This document shows, piece by piece, positions 1 through 5,268 of a stretch of 12,792 nucleotides of DNA (its first letter is position 1; every line of letters begins with the position of its first letter). A program made the position numbers and the translations under genes. Source of the stretch: GCA-003244245 sp039924425 (GTDB taxonomy: Bacteria > Actinomycetota > Actinomycetes > Mycobacteriales > Pseudonocardiaceae); the NCBI GenBank assembly GCA_039924425.1, contig JBDTAX010000207.1, forward strand, positions 1-12,792, in the 5' to 3' direction. Below the pieces are notes generated by a model. That model had not been told where the DNA came from, made no database searches, and worked only from the letters and a program-made list of their open reading frames with translations.

Positions 1-2
1 CC

Positions 3-605
3 GTCGTGCTGCGGGGTCACGACGGCGCGGTGTGGGGCGTGGTGTTCAGTCCGGATGGGAAGCGGGTGGCCAGCGCGGGTGAAGACGGCACGGTGCGGGT
101 GTGGGATGCGGCCGGCGGTGGTGACCCCGTCGTGCTACGGGGTCACGAAGGCACAGTGTATGGCGTGGTGTTCAGTCCGGATGGGAAGCGGGTGGCCAGC
201 GCGGGCGCAGACGCCACGGTGCGGCTCTGGGATGCCGCCGGCGCCGACGTCCCCGTCGTGTTGCTGGGTTCCCAAGTCGTGTACGGCGTGGCGTTCAGCG
301 CTGATGGGAAATGGGTCGCGAGCGCGGGTGGAGACGGCACGGTGCGGGTGTGGGATGCGGCTGGCGCTGGCGAGCCCGCCGGCAACCCCGTCGAACTGCG
401 TTACCGCCGGGCGATGAGGGATGTGGCGCTCAGCCCTGATGGAAAGTGGGTAGCCAGCGCGAGCACCGATGGCATGGTGCTGATCTGGAAGTGCGACGTG
501 TGCCGCCCATTTGAGGATGTGCTCACACTGGCCAAGCAGCGGAGTACGCGTGAGCTGACCTGCGCGGAGCGGGGGACCTTCCTGCACGGACCTTCATGCC
601 CCTGA
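3..605 (+). CDS. WD40-repeat protein, C-terminal part (5' end outside window)
   Basis: The reading frame is open from the window edge to a TGA at 603-605, so only the C-terminal ~200 residues are seen. They hold four WD40 blades, each with a GH-type or degenerate start, the core FSPDGKRVASAG or a variant, a D-G-T-V-R-type turn and a closing W-D or I-W. Blade spacing is about 41-45 residues. The third and fourth blades have lost the usual Gly-His (LLGSQ, LRYRR). After the last blade comes a short tail with C-x-x-C, then LTLAKQRSTRELTCAERGTF, a tail style I associate with WD40 repeats at the end of large actinobacterial STAND-type NTPases or protein kinases. The repeats would form a propeller for protein binding. 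Family membership is clear; the N-terminal domain is unknown because it lies outside the window. Confidence 0.9.
   Translation, partial: VVLRGHDGAVWGVVFSPDGKRVASAGEDGTVRVWDAAGGGDPVVLRGHEGTVYGVVFSPDGKRVASAGADATVRLWDAAGADVPVVLLGSQVVYGVAFSADGKWVASAGGDGTVRVWDAAGAGEPAGNPVELRYRRAMRDVALSPDGKWVASASTDGMVLIWKCDVCRPFEDVLTLAKQRSTRELTCAERGTFLHGPSCP
6..500 (+). repeat. Tandem DNA repeats encoding WD40 blades
   Basis: Four direct repeats of 126, 123 and 135 bp spacing, measured between the ttcag/ctcag cores at 45, 171, 294 and 429. The first two units are about 93% identical over the ~71 bp beginning gtggtgttcagtccgg, including third codon positions. That points to recent duplication or gene conversion. 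The later units diverge progressively. Confidence 0.85.
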
Positions 606-680
606 TGTCCAGGCCCTCCGCTGCAATTACGGTCTTGAAATTGATGTACTGTTGCCTGTTCAATTCTGCTGTGTGAACGT

Positions 681-905
681 TCAATCAGGACACGTACCAG
701 GCTTCTGTCCACTACAGGGGTCTGAGGCGGACGTCATATGATTGTTCGTGAACGCTGGTGCAGCTGTTGCAGTGGACGCGCCCGCGAGGACGAAGGTGGC
801 GGCCAGGAGAAGCGTCGAGACCACTACCATGGGGCGTTTGCGAGATGACCCCGCATGAGCGTTTCTCGGTGCCCCGCTCGCGGCGGGTGCCTCAGGAATG
901 ATCAT
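681..905 (-). CDS. Small exported peptide 1 (two-cysteine, NNH motif)
   Basis: A 74-residue product of no family I can name. The start is the ATG at 905, preceded by GAGGAG ten bases upstream. A longer open frame exists to 992, but this start matches that of the paralogue at 4938. Residues 22-24 are R-K-R, followed by a hydrophobic helix (about 26-44) and an Ala-rich end (STATAAPA), giving a Sec-type signal peptide with likely cleavage near residue 49. The predicted mature part is only about 25 residues: it begins PAFTNNHM and ends with C64 and C72 in a PCSGQKPGTCPD tail. It shares residue positions and motifs with the peptide at 4938-5189. The upstream region also shares two conserved blocks with that gene. 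No other gene lies in its operon; the convergent neighbour is the WD40 gene. The two cysteines could form a disulfide loop. A role as secreted signal is inference. Confidence 0.72.
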   Translation of the reverse strand: MIIPEAPAASGAPRNAHAGSSRKRPMVVVSTLLLAATFVLAGASTATAAPAFTNNHMTSASDPCSGQKPGTCPD

Positions 906-915
906 CAGTGTTCTT

Positions 916-937
916 CTCCTCGGTGCCAGCACACGCC
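916..937 (-). promoter_or_regulatory. Conserved block before the start of peptide 1, with palindrome and Shine-Dalgarno
   Basis: A 22-bp block, 18/22 identical to 4905-4926 upstream of the second peptide gene. On the minus strand it contains the palindrome GTGC-TG-GCAC followed by C and the Shine-Dalgarno sequence GAGGAG. The paralogous block has GTGT-TG-ACAC. The two differing bases inside the palindrome are symmetric, so complementarity is kept. This suggests an operator, or a small RNA structure, controlling access to the ribosome site. Confidence 0.55.
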
Positions 938-1042
938 AGGCACTGTTAGTTCCTTCTCCCGGAATTGTTCCACTTCTCTCGGCCGGAGGCAACCCGTCAC
1001 AGGAGACGGCGGTGTCATCCCCACTGGTGGGTTAGCCATAGC

Positions 1043-1089
1043 CATCCCACAGATGTAGAAAACCTCGCGGGCTACTTCATCTGGTGTAG
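1043..1089 (-). promoter_or_regulatory. Tandem CTACA-type operator-like element upstream of peptide 1
   Basis: Read on the minus strand, it starts CTACACCAGATG at 1089 and has a second site, CTACATCTGTGGG, starting at 1058, exactly 31 bp later. The 47-bp stretch aligns without gaps to 4790-4836 with 35 identities, and the spacing there is the same. The second site is an imperfect palindrome, CTACA-NN-TGTGG. A spacing of about three helical turns suits cooperative binding of a dimeric regulator. The LuxR-type regulator at 6537-7232 is the obvious candidate, by inference. Confidence 0.55.
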
Positions 1090-1130
1090 GGGGCCCAATG
1101 CCGCCACACCCCCGCCTTGTCCGAGAGGAC

Positions 1131-1171
1131 CCTGCTGGGCCGGATGGCTGGCCGAGGACCGGCCCAGCAGG
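1131..1171. repeat. 13-bp perfect inverted repeat (hairpin)
   Basis: The arms CCTGCTGGGCCGG (1131-1143) and CCGGCCCAGCAGG (1159-1171) are perfect complements around a 15-base loop. The 13-mer GGCTGGCCGAGGA occurs at 1146 and again at 1170, and a third GGCTGGCCG lies at 1201. No T-run follows on either strand, so it is not a standard intrinsic terminator, though actinobacterial terminators often lack one. It separates the peptide 1 promoter from the gene at 1306. Confidence 0.6.
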
Positions 1172-1305
1172 CTGGCCGAGGATCTTGGCATGGTAACAAC
1201 GGCTGGCCGTCTCCCGATGCACTGGTTAGCCACCCCTGCGGCGTCCCGCCGCCGCTATGGTCCGTCCGCGCACTGCTGACACCTGACGAGACAGGGAATG
1301 GACCC

Positions 1306-1968
1306 ATGACCCAGCCTGCCGCGCCGACCGTCCCGAGCAACGGTTTTGGTATCACCGCGCTCGTGCTCGCCCTCAGTGGGCTGGGTTTCGGTCTGGTGCC
1401 CTTCACCGGGTTCATCGCGCTGGTCCTCGGCCTGCTGGCCGTGCTGTTCGGCCTGCTGGGCCGGTCATATGCCCGCCGCGGGGCCGCCACCAACCGCACG
1501 ATGACCGCGACCAGCACGGCGCTCGGCATCGGTGCCGCGGCGCTCGGGGTCTGGGGCATCGTCATGATGTCCGGCGGCGTCGACAAGTTCGGCAAGAACC
1601 TCCAGGGCGTCGGCCACGATACCGCCGCCATGGGCGACGTAGCCGTGTCGGACTGCTCGGTGACGAGCGAGTATGGCGTCTCATCCGTCCACGCCACGGT
1701 GAAGATCACCAACAAGGCGGACCGGGCGCAGTCGTACCTGGCGACGATCGGGGTCAACGACGCCAGCGGTGCGCGAATCGGGGAAATCAATACGGCCGGC
1801 AAAACACTTGGCGCCGGACAGTCCGTGAGCATGTCTGGAACAGCGCCGGTCGCCACTGCGGCAGGTGGCGCCCGGCCCAGACCGGCGACGTGCGTCGTCG
1901 CGACCGTGAACCGCTTCCCCCCGGTGATGACCTGCCCAGCGGGTGAGGTTGACGCCAAATTCTGTTGA
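1306..1968 (+). CDS. DUF4190-like membrane protein with extracellular domain
   Basis: A 220-residue protein. The ATG at 1306 was chosen over the longer open frame from 1117 because the DUF4190-like pattern begins right after it: NGFGITALVLALSGLGFG, then a second hydrophobic hairpin ending in FGLLGRSYARRG. An AGGG lies 9-12 bases upstream. Predicted membrane helices lie at about 14-33, 35-52 and 70-88. The remaining ~125 residues carry V-S-D-C, a K-I-T-N-K strand, G-A-G-Q-S and a later cysteine pair (C-V-V-A-T and M-T-C-P), consistent with a small beta-sandwich of the kind often found outside actinobacterial membranes. Function is unknown. It converges with phoU, 44 bases away. No operon partner is visible on its strand. 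Confidence 0.8.
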   Translation: MTQPAAPTVPSNGFGITALVLALSGLGFGLVPFTGFIALVLGLLAVLFGLLGRSYARRGAATNRTMTATSTALGIGAAALGVWGIVMMSGGVDKFGKNLQGVGHDTAAMGDVAVSDCSVTSEYGVSSVHATVKITNKADRAQSYLATIGVNDASGARIGEINTAGKTLGAGQSVSMSGTAPVATAAGGARPRPATCVVATVNRFPPVMTCPAGEVDAKFC

Positions 1969-2012
1969 TCTACCGGCATCTGTCGCACATCCCAGCCGTC
2001 CGCGCTGGTGCA

Positions 2013-2660
2013 TTACCGCTCAGGCGCCAGGCCGGTGACGAGGAAGCTGACCTGGCGGGCGATCGCTACCGCGTGGTCGGCGAAGCGCTCGTAGTAGCGG
2101 CCGATCAGTGCGGCGTCCACCGCCGGTTCCACCCCGTGCGACCAGTCCTCGGCGAACAGGATCTGGAAGCTCTGGCGGCGCAGCGCGTCCACCTCCTCGT
2201 CGGCCCGCTCCAGCCGGTGGACGGACAACGGGTCCTGGTTCTCGATCGCGTTCGCGGCCTCCCGCGCCAGCGTGGTGGCCAGCAGGCTCATCCGCGCGAA
2301 GACGGGGCGGACCTCACCCGGGATCGGCACCGCCGGGTGCTTCATCCGGGCGATTTTCGCGATGTGCTGGGCTAGGTTGCGCATCCGATCCAGGTCACCC
2401 ACCGCGTGCAGGACCGCGACCACCATCCGCAGGTCGGTGGCCACCGGTGCCTGCAGGACGAGGAGCTTGACGCAGCGCTGGTTCATGTCCGCGCAGCTGG
2501 CCCGCAGCTCACCATTGCCGGAGATGACCAGCTCGGCGAGCGCCAGGTCGGCTTGACCCAGCGCGGTCGAGGCGTTGGTCATCATCTGCCCAACCCGCGC
2601 AACGTCCTTGGCCAGGTCCTCGATCAGGCTGTCCAGCTCCGCATGGAGGGTCTCCCGCAT
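2013..2660 (-). CDS. phoU: Phosphate uptake regulator PhoU/PhoY
   Basis: A 215-residue all-helical protein made of two PhoU repeats. It starts MRETLHAELDSLIEDL, the usual N-terminus. The acidic metal-binding motifs are visible in both repeats: D-x-x-R-M-R-N-L-A-Q-H-I-A-K-I-A mid-protein, and E-R-F-A-D-H-A-V-A-I-A-R near the C-terminus. PhoU proteins link the Pst phosphate transporter to the PhoR kinase and repress the Pho response in the cytoplasm when phosphate is ample. An upstream extension in the same frame to 2732 lacks family similarity and was rejected. No pst, phoR or phoP gene is present here. Its upstream neighbour is dusB, 68 bases away, as in the phoY2 region of mycobacteria (from memory). 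Identification is secure; partner control is inferred. Confidence 0.95.
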   Translation of the reverse strand: MRETLHAELDSLIEDLAKDVARVGQMMTNASTALGQADLALAELVISGNGELRASCADMNQRCVKLLVLQAPVATDLRMVVAVLHAVGDLDRMRNLAQHIAKIARMKHPAVPIPGEVRPVFARMSLLATTLAREAANAIENQDPLSVHRLERADEEVDALRRQSFQILFAEDWSHGVEPAVDAALIGRYYERFADHAVAIARQVSFLVTGLAPER

Positions 2661-2672
2661 CGCAAGAGCGTA
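2661..2672 (-). promoter_or_regulatory. Putative leaderless promoter of phoU (-10 TACGCT)
   Basis: On the minus strand TACGCT (2672-2667) fits the actinobacterial TANNNT -10 pattern and lies 6 bases before the ATG. Transcription would then start at or next to the start codon. No Shine-Dalgarno is seen, in agreement. No good -35 was found. Confidence 0.4.
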
Positions 2673-2728
2673 CGGCCGTGAGGCCGCCGAAGTCTCGGTG
2701 TTCGCGGTAAACCTGTGATGAACGCGGC

Positions 2729-3856
2729 TCACCCGCCGGAATGCGCCGTCTCGGCGTCGGCCGGGATCGCGAGGTCCATCGGGTCCTCCAGCCAGCCTTC
2801 CGGCAGCACCACCCGGCCGGGCGAGCCCTGCCGACCCCGGGGGCCGTCAGCGTCGGGGGGAAACACGGCGTCCGGGTCCAGCTGGGCGAGTGCCCCGTCC
2901 AGCTCGGCGAAGCTGGACACCATCCCCAGCGCGCGCCGCACGTCCCCGCCGACCGGGAAGCCGTGCAGGTACCAGGAGACGTGCTTACGCAGGTCACGCA
3001 GACCCTTGTCGGGGCCGAGCTGCTCGGCGAGCAGCCCGGCGTGGCGGCGCAGGATCGCCGCCACCTGCCCGAGCGTCGGCGGTGTCGGGGCCGGCGTGCC
3101 CTGGAAGGCGGCCTGCAGCTCAGCGAACAGCCACGGTCGTCCTAAGCAGCCGCGGCCCACCACAACTCCGTCGCAGCCGGTGTGCTCGACCATCCGCAGA
3201 GCGTCCCGGGCGGCGAAGATGTCCCCGTTGCCCAGCACTGGGATCGATGTGAGCGCCTGCTTGAGCGCGGCGATGGCGTCCCAGTCCGCGTGGCCTGAGT
3301 AGCGCTGCGCGGCGGTGCGCGCGTGCAGCGCCACGGCGGCCACTCCGGCGTCCTCGGCGATCCGCCCGGCGTCCAGAAACGTGTGGTGCTCGTCGTCGAT
3401 GCCGATCCGGAACTTCACCGTGACCGGCAGTGGCCCAGCCGCTTCCACGGCGCAGCGGACGATCTCGCCGAACAGCGCCCGCTTGTAGGGCAGCGCGGCA
3501 CCACCCCCCCGGCGGGTGACCTTAGGGACCGGGCAGCCGAAGTTGAGATCGACGTGGTCAGCGAGATCCTCGCCGCGCACGATCTCCACCGCCTTGCGGA
3601 TCGTCGCCGGATCGACCCCGTAGAGCTGCATCGAGCGGGGCCGTTCCTCAGGATCGAAGCTAATCATTCGCAGCGTGCTGGGGTGTCGTTCCACCAGAGC
3701 CCGGCTGGTGATCATCTCGCAGACGTACAACCCGGCACCGTGCTCGCGACACAGCCGACGGAACGCCACGCCGGTGATCCCGGCCATCGGCGCGAGCACG
3801 ACCGGCGGGTCGACCACGTAAGGCCCGATTCGCAGTGATCGTCGCACGGCAGGCAC
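2729..3856 (-). CDS. dusB: tRNA-dihydrouridine synthase (Dus family)
   Basis: A 375-residue FMN enzyme that reduces specific uridines of the tRNA D-loop using NADPH. The TIM barrel opens with the FMN-binding V-L-A-P-M-A-G-I-T-G. The catalytic cysteine is C108 in V-D-L-N-F-G-C-P-x-P-K-V-T-R-R-G-G-G-A-A-L. Further hallmarks are V-T-V-K-F-R-I-G, A-L-H-A-R-T-A-A-Q-R-Y-S-G, V-L-G-N-G-D-I and V-V-V-G-R-G-C-L-G-R-P-W. The C-terminal helical tRNA-binding domain follows. The start is the GTG at 3856, nine bases after the end of a GATAAT box, so probably leaderless; a second in-frame GTG is at 3847. The open frame continues upstream to 4333 inside satP, but that part is antisense shadow. It begins 32 bases after satP and is followed by phoU. 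Subfamily DusB is assigned by similarity and is less certain than the family. Confidence 0.95.
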   Translation of the reverse strand: MPAVRRSLRIGPYVVDPPVVLAPMAGITGVAFRRLCREHGAGLYVCEMITSRALVERHPSTLRMISFDPEERPRSMQLYGVDPATIRKAVEIVRGEDLADHVDLNFGCPVPKVTRRGGGAALPYKRALFGEIVRCAVEAAGPLPVTVKFRIGIDDEHHTFLDAGRIAEDAGVAAVALHARTAAQRYSGHADWDAIAALKQALTSIPVLGNGDIFAARDALRMVEHTGCDGVVVGRGCLGRPWLFAELQAAFQGTPAPTPPTLGQVAAILRRHAGLLAEQLGPDKGLRDLRKHVSWYLHGFPVGGDVRRALGMVSSFAELDGALAQLDPDAVFPPDADGPRGRQGSPGRVVLPEGWLEDPMDLAIPADAETAHSGG

Positions 3857-3862
3857 GCTCTC

Positions 3863-3868
3863 ATTATC
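3863..3868 (-). promoter_or_regulatory. -10 box of a probable leaderless dusB promoter
   Basis: GATAAT on the minus strand matches the -10 consensus at five of six bases and is separated by six bases (GAGAGC) from the GTG start at 3856. It lies in the 32-base gap after satP, so dusB can be transcribed independently. No clear -35 was seen. Confidence 0.5.
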
Positions 3869-3888
3869 CCCGTCCGCGCCGGGCGCGC

Positions 3889-4524
3889 CTATCTGGCCGC
3901 GGTCGAGAAGACCGGCAGCACGGTCTTCTTGAAAGTCGCGTTGGTGACACCGGCGAAGGAGGCGTACCAGGCCAGCGCGGCGGTCGCGATTCCGAGGTAG
4001 CCACCGATGGTCGTCATGTCGGTGGCACCCGAGTACGCACCGATGGTCAAGAAGCTCAACGTCGCGAGCAGCGTGACGAACACCGCGGCAACCGCACCGG
4101 AGACCCGCAGCGACGCTACCGTCATGTACGCGGTGAAGATTGTCCACGCCAGCAGGAACAGCGCGGTCGCGGACGCCGCGGCCGCGGCGGGCAGGCCGGG
4201 GGCGATGAACTTGGCGTAGGCGGCGAAGGACAACCAGAACGCGCCGTAAGAACTGAACGCCAGCGCGCCGAAAGTGTTCGCCTTGCGGAACTCCCACATG
4301 CCCGCCAGCAGTTGGACGATGCCGCCGTAGCACAGCGCCAGCGGGAGCACGACCGGCTCGATCGCCTTGCTGACCAAGCCGGCGTTGACGCAGCTGAGCA
4401 CGAAGGTGGTCATCGCGAATCCGGCCAGACCCAGCGGACCGGGGTCGGCGATGTGATCGTCCGAGGGATCGGCGCGCGGTCGAGGCGGCGTGGACACGTT
4501 GTGCTTCGCGGCGATGTTGGCCAT
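3889..4524 (-). CDS. satP: Acetate uptake transporter, GPR1/FUN34/YaaH (SatP) family
   Basis: A 211-residue membrane protein with six predicted helices. The family signature appears as A-D-P-G-P-L-G-L-A-G-F-A at the N-terminus, followed by helices such as FVLSCVNAG, LCYGGIVQLLAGMWEF, GAFWLSFA, LFLLAWTIFTAY, FVTLLATLSFLTIG and GGYLGIATAALAWYASF. Family members import acetate or succinate with protons across the cytoplasmic membrane. The start was set at the ATG at 4524 because AAGGAG lies six bases upstream. An in-frame ATG at 4542 with AGGGGAAG upstream is nearly as good and would add six residues. It is followed closely by dusB. About 50 bases upstream of the start lies a CTACAGCTGTGG site resembling the peptide-gene elements. 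Confidence 0.9.
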   Translation of the reverse strand: MANIAAKHNVSTPPRPRADPSDDHIADPGPLGLAGFAMTTFVLSCVNAGLVSKAIEPVVLPLALCYGGIVQLLAGMWEFRKANTFGALAFSSYGAFWLSFAAYAKFIAPGLPAAAAASATALFLLAWTIFTAYMTVASLRVSGAVAAVFVTLLATLSFLTIGAYSGATDMTTIGGYLGIATAALAWYASFAGVTNATFKKTVLPVFSTAAR

Positions 4525-4574
4525 GATTCGCTCCTTGGTCATGAGCTTCCCCTGCCCGAGCGCGTTCCCCGGGG

Positions 4575-4586
4575 CCACAGCTGTAG
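4575..4586 (-). promoter_or_regulatory. Single CTACA-NN-TGTGG site upstream of satP
   Basis: CTACAGCTGTGG on the minus strand differs at only one position from the downstream sites at 1047-1058 (CTACATCTGTGG) and 4821-4832 (CTACACCTGTGG), and it is nearly a perfect palindrome. There is no partner site 31 bp upstream and no wider similarity. It lies within an AGCTGT tandem (4580-4590), so coincidence is possible. Confidence 0.3.
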
Positions 4587-4789
4587 CTGTCGCGCCAACA
4601 ATAACGTGGCCGGCCCTAGAAAGCCCAGAGCCGAGCGAACGTGTCCTCGCACTGACAGTGTCCCCCAGCCCCGTTCCCGCAGGCACCCGCAGGTCTCCGC
4701 ATCCCGGCCAACAACGGGAGTTTCGCCTCCGCGGCGCGGCGTGATAACGCGCCTAGGTCAAGTCGCGTACCCCAGGTCGTGCAGCGCCA

Positions 4790-4836
4790 CTACATCAGAT
4801 GGGGTACCCTGGTGGGGCTTCTACACCTGTGGGTTG
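4790..4836 (+). promoter_or_regulatory. Tandem CTACA-type operator-like element upstream of peptide 2
   Basis: Sites CTACATCAGATG at 4790 and CTACACCTGTGGG at 4821 are 31 bp apart. The whole 47 bp is 35/47 identical, without gaps, to the element upstream of peptide 1 on the other strand. The downstream site is followed by TGGG-ttgtc-GCCCA, a short inverted repeat. It ends 36 bp before the TAATAT box, a suitable place for an activator site. Binding by the adjacent LuxR-type regulator is inferred. Confidence 0.58.
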
Positions 4837-4872
4837 TCGCCCATGGGGGGTTTCTTCCGAGCGAGACAAGAG

Positions 4873-4878
4873 TAATAT
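4873..4878 (+). promoter_or_regulatory. Candidate -10 box of the peptide 2-kinase-regulator operon
   Basis: TAATAT matches the -10 consensus at five of six positions and lies 60 bases before the peptide start. There is no recognisable -35 at 17 bases upstream (GTTTCT), as expected for an activator-dependent promoter. Evidence is limited to this match and its position. Confidence 0.35.
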
Positions 4879-4904
4879 GGATCTGCGCATTGATTGGGGG
4901 TTGC

Positions 4905-4926
4905 GGCATGTGTTGACACTGAGGAG
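4905..4926 (+). promoter_or_regulatory. Conserved block before the start of peptide 2, with palindrome and Shine-Dalgarno
   Basis: Contains GTGT-TG-ACAC, then T and the Shine-Dalgarno GAGGAG (4921-4926). It is 18/22 identical to 916-937 on the minus strand. All four differences are transitions, and two of them compensate each other across the palindrome. Its position directly at the ribosome site suggests control of transcript elongation or translation, or an operator. Although TTGACA occurs inside it, no -10 follows at a suitable distance. Confidence 0.55.
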
Positions 4927-4937
4927 CGGAGATGACG

Positions 4938-5189
4938 ATGATCTTTTTTGGAAAGCTTCCCGCAGGTGAGGTCCGGAGGAGTGCTGATGCACGGTCACTA
5001 CGCAGGCGCGCCACGGTGGCTGCCATGACATTTCTCTTGGCTATTTCCGCTGTTGCGTTGGCGCCCGCGAATAATCATTTCTCGGCTCCGTCCGGCCGCC
5101 TTGTCCTCGCCTGTGGTAACACGCCCGGCGCCTGTCCCAATCTCGTCGACGCTGCCGCATCCACCGGCGTGCGCAACGTCGATGTCTAA
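4938..5189 (+). CDS. Small exported peptide 2 (two-cysteine, NNH motif), upstream of the kinase
   Basis: An 83-residue product with no recognised family. The ATG at 4938 (ATGATCTTT) aligns with the start of peptide 1 (ATGATCATT); an ATG six bases earlier at 4932 is the alternative and is closer to GGAGCGGAG. Residues 22-24 are RRR, exactly where peptide 1 has RKR. A hydrophobic helix (about 27-42) ends A-L-A-P-A, a likely cleavage region, leaving ~41 residues. NNHFSAP follows at 45-51. C59 and C66 lie in ACGNTPGACPN, and a further 15-residue tail ends in NVDV. Shared with peptide 1: S20, R22, R24, V27, T31, L33, L34, A35, V39, the NNH motif and PG-x-CP. The kinase gene starts 79 bases downstream, so the genes are probably one transcript. 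The gap contains a GCCGGC-cgtacc-GCCGGC repeat (5227-5244), possibly an attenuator. A ligand role for the kinase is inferred. Confidence 0.72.
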   Translation: MIFFGKLPAGEVRRSADARSLRRRATVAAMTFLLAISAVALAPANNHFSAPSGRLVLACGNTPGACPNLVDAAASTGVRNVDV

Positions 5190-5268
5190 GACGGCAAAGG
5201 TGGCGATGGAACTAGCCTTCGGTGTGGCCGGCCGTACCGCCGGCTTCCTGCCACGGTAGGGGAGCTCG

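Larger units (their letters stand above)
906..1305. other. Intergenic region between divergent peptide 1 and the DUF4190-like gene
   Basis: About 400 bases with no convincing gene. The left part (906-1089) is the leader and promoter zone of peptide 1 and holds the two conserved blocks annotated separately. A partly palindromic stretch of 18/24 symmetric positions, between GTGGG and CCCAC, spans 1027-1050. The right part (1131-1209) holds a strong inverted repeat and three copies of GGCTGGCCG. No clear -10/-35 pair could be chosen for either gene. Confidence 0.5.
4525..4937. other. Divergent intergenic region between satP and peptide 2
   Basis: A 413-base region without a gene. Toward satP it holds the leader with its Shine-Dalgarno and the single CTACA-type site. 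Toward peptide 2 it holds the tandem element at 4790-4836, a TAATAT box and the palindrome block at 4905-4926. The part from about 4840 to 4937 is visibly richer in A and T than the flanking genes. The long open frame that crosses 4525-4875 on the plus strand continues through satP antisense and is not a gene. Confidence 0.55.

Noticed and set aside
906..992. Longer start for peptide 1 at 992
   Set aside because: The extension crosses the conserved palindrome and Shine-Dalgarno block, and the paralogue aligns from the ATG at 905.
1077..1988. 303-aa open frame on the minus strand
   Set aside because: It is antisense to the DUF4190-like gene, is Pro/Ala/Arg/Ser-rich with no domain or signal, and runs through the operator-like element and hairpin.
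3857..4333. N-terminal extension of dusB
   Set aside because: The extra 159 codons lie antisense-frame within satP and show no family similarity; the FMN-binding start of the barrel follows the GTG at 3856 closely.
3835..4875. 346-aa open frame on the plus strand
   Set aside because: It is antisense to satP and rich in Arg, Gly and Gln as expected of a GC-rich shadow frame; satP has six clear membrane helices and the family signature.
4911..4918. TTGACA as a -35 box before peptide 2
   Set aside because: No -10 hexamer follows at 16-19 bases, the start codon is too close, and the paralogous block has CTGGCA instead.
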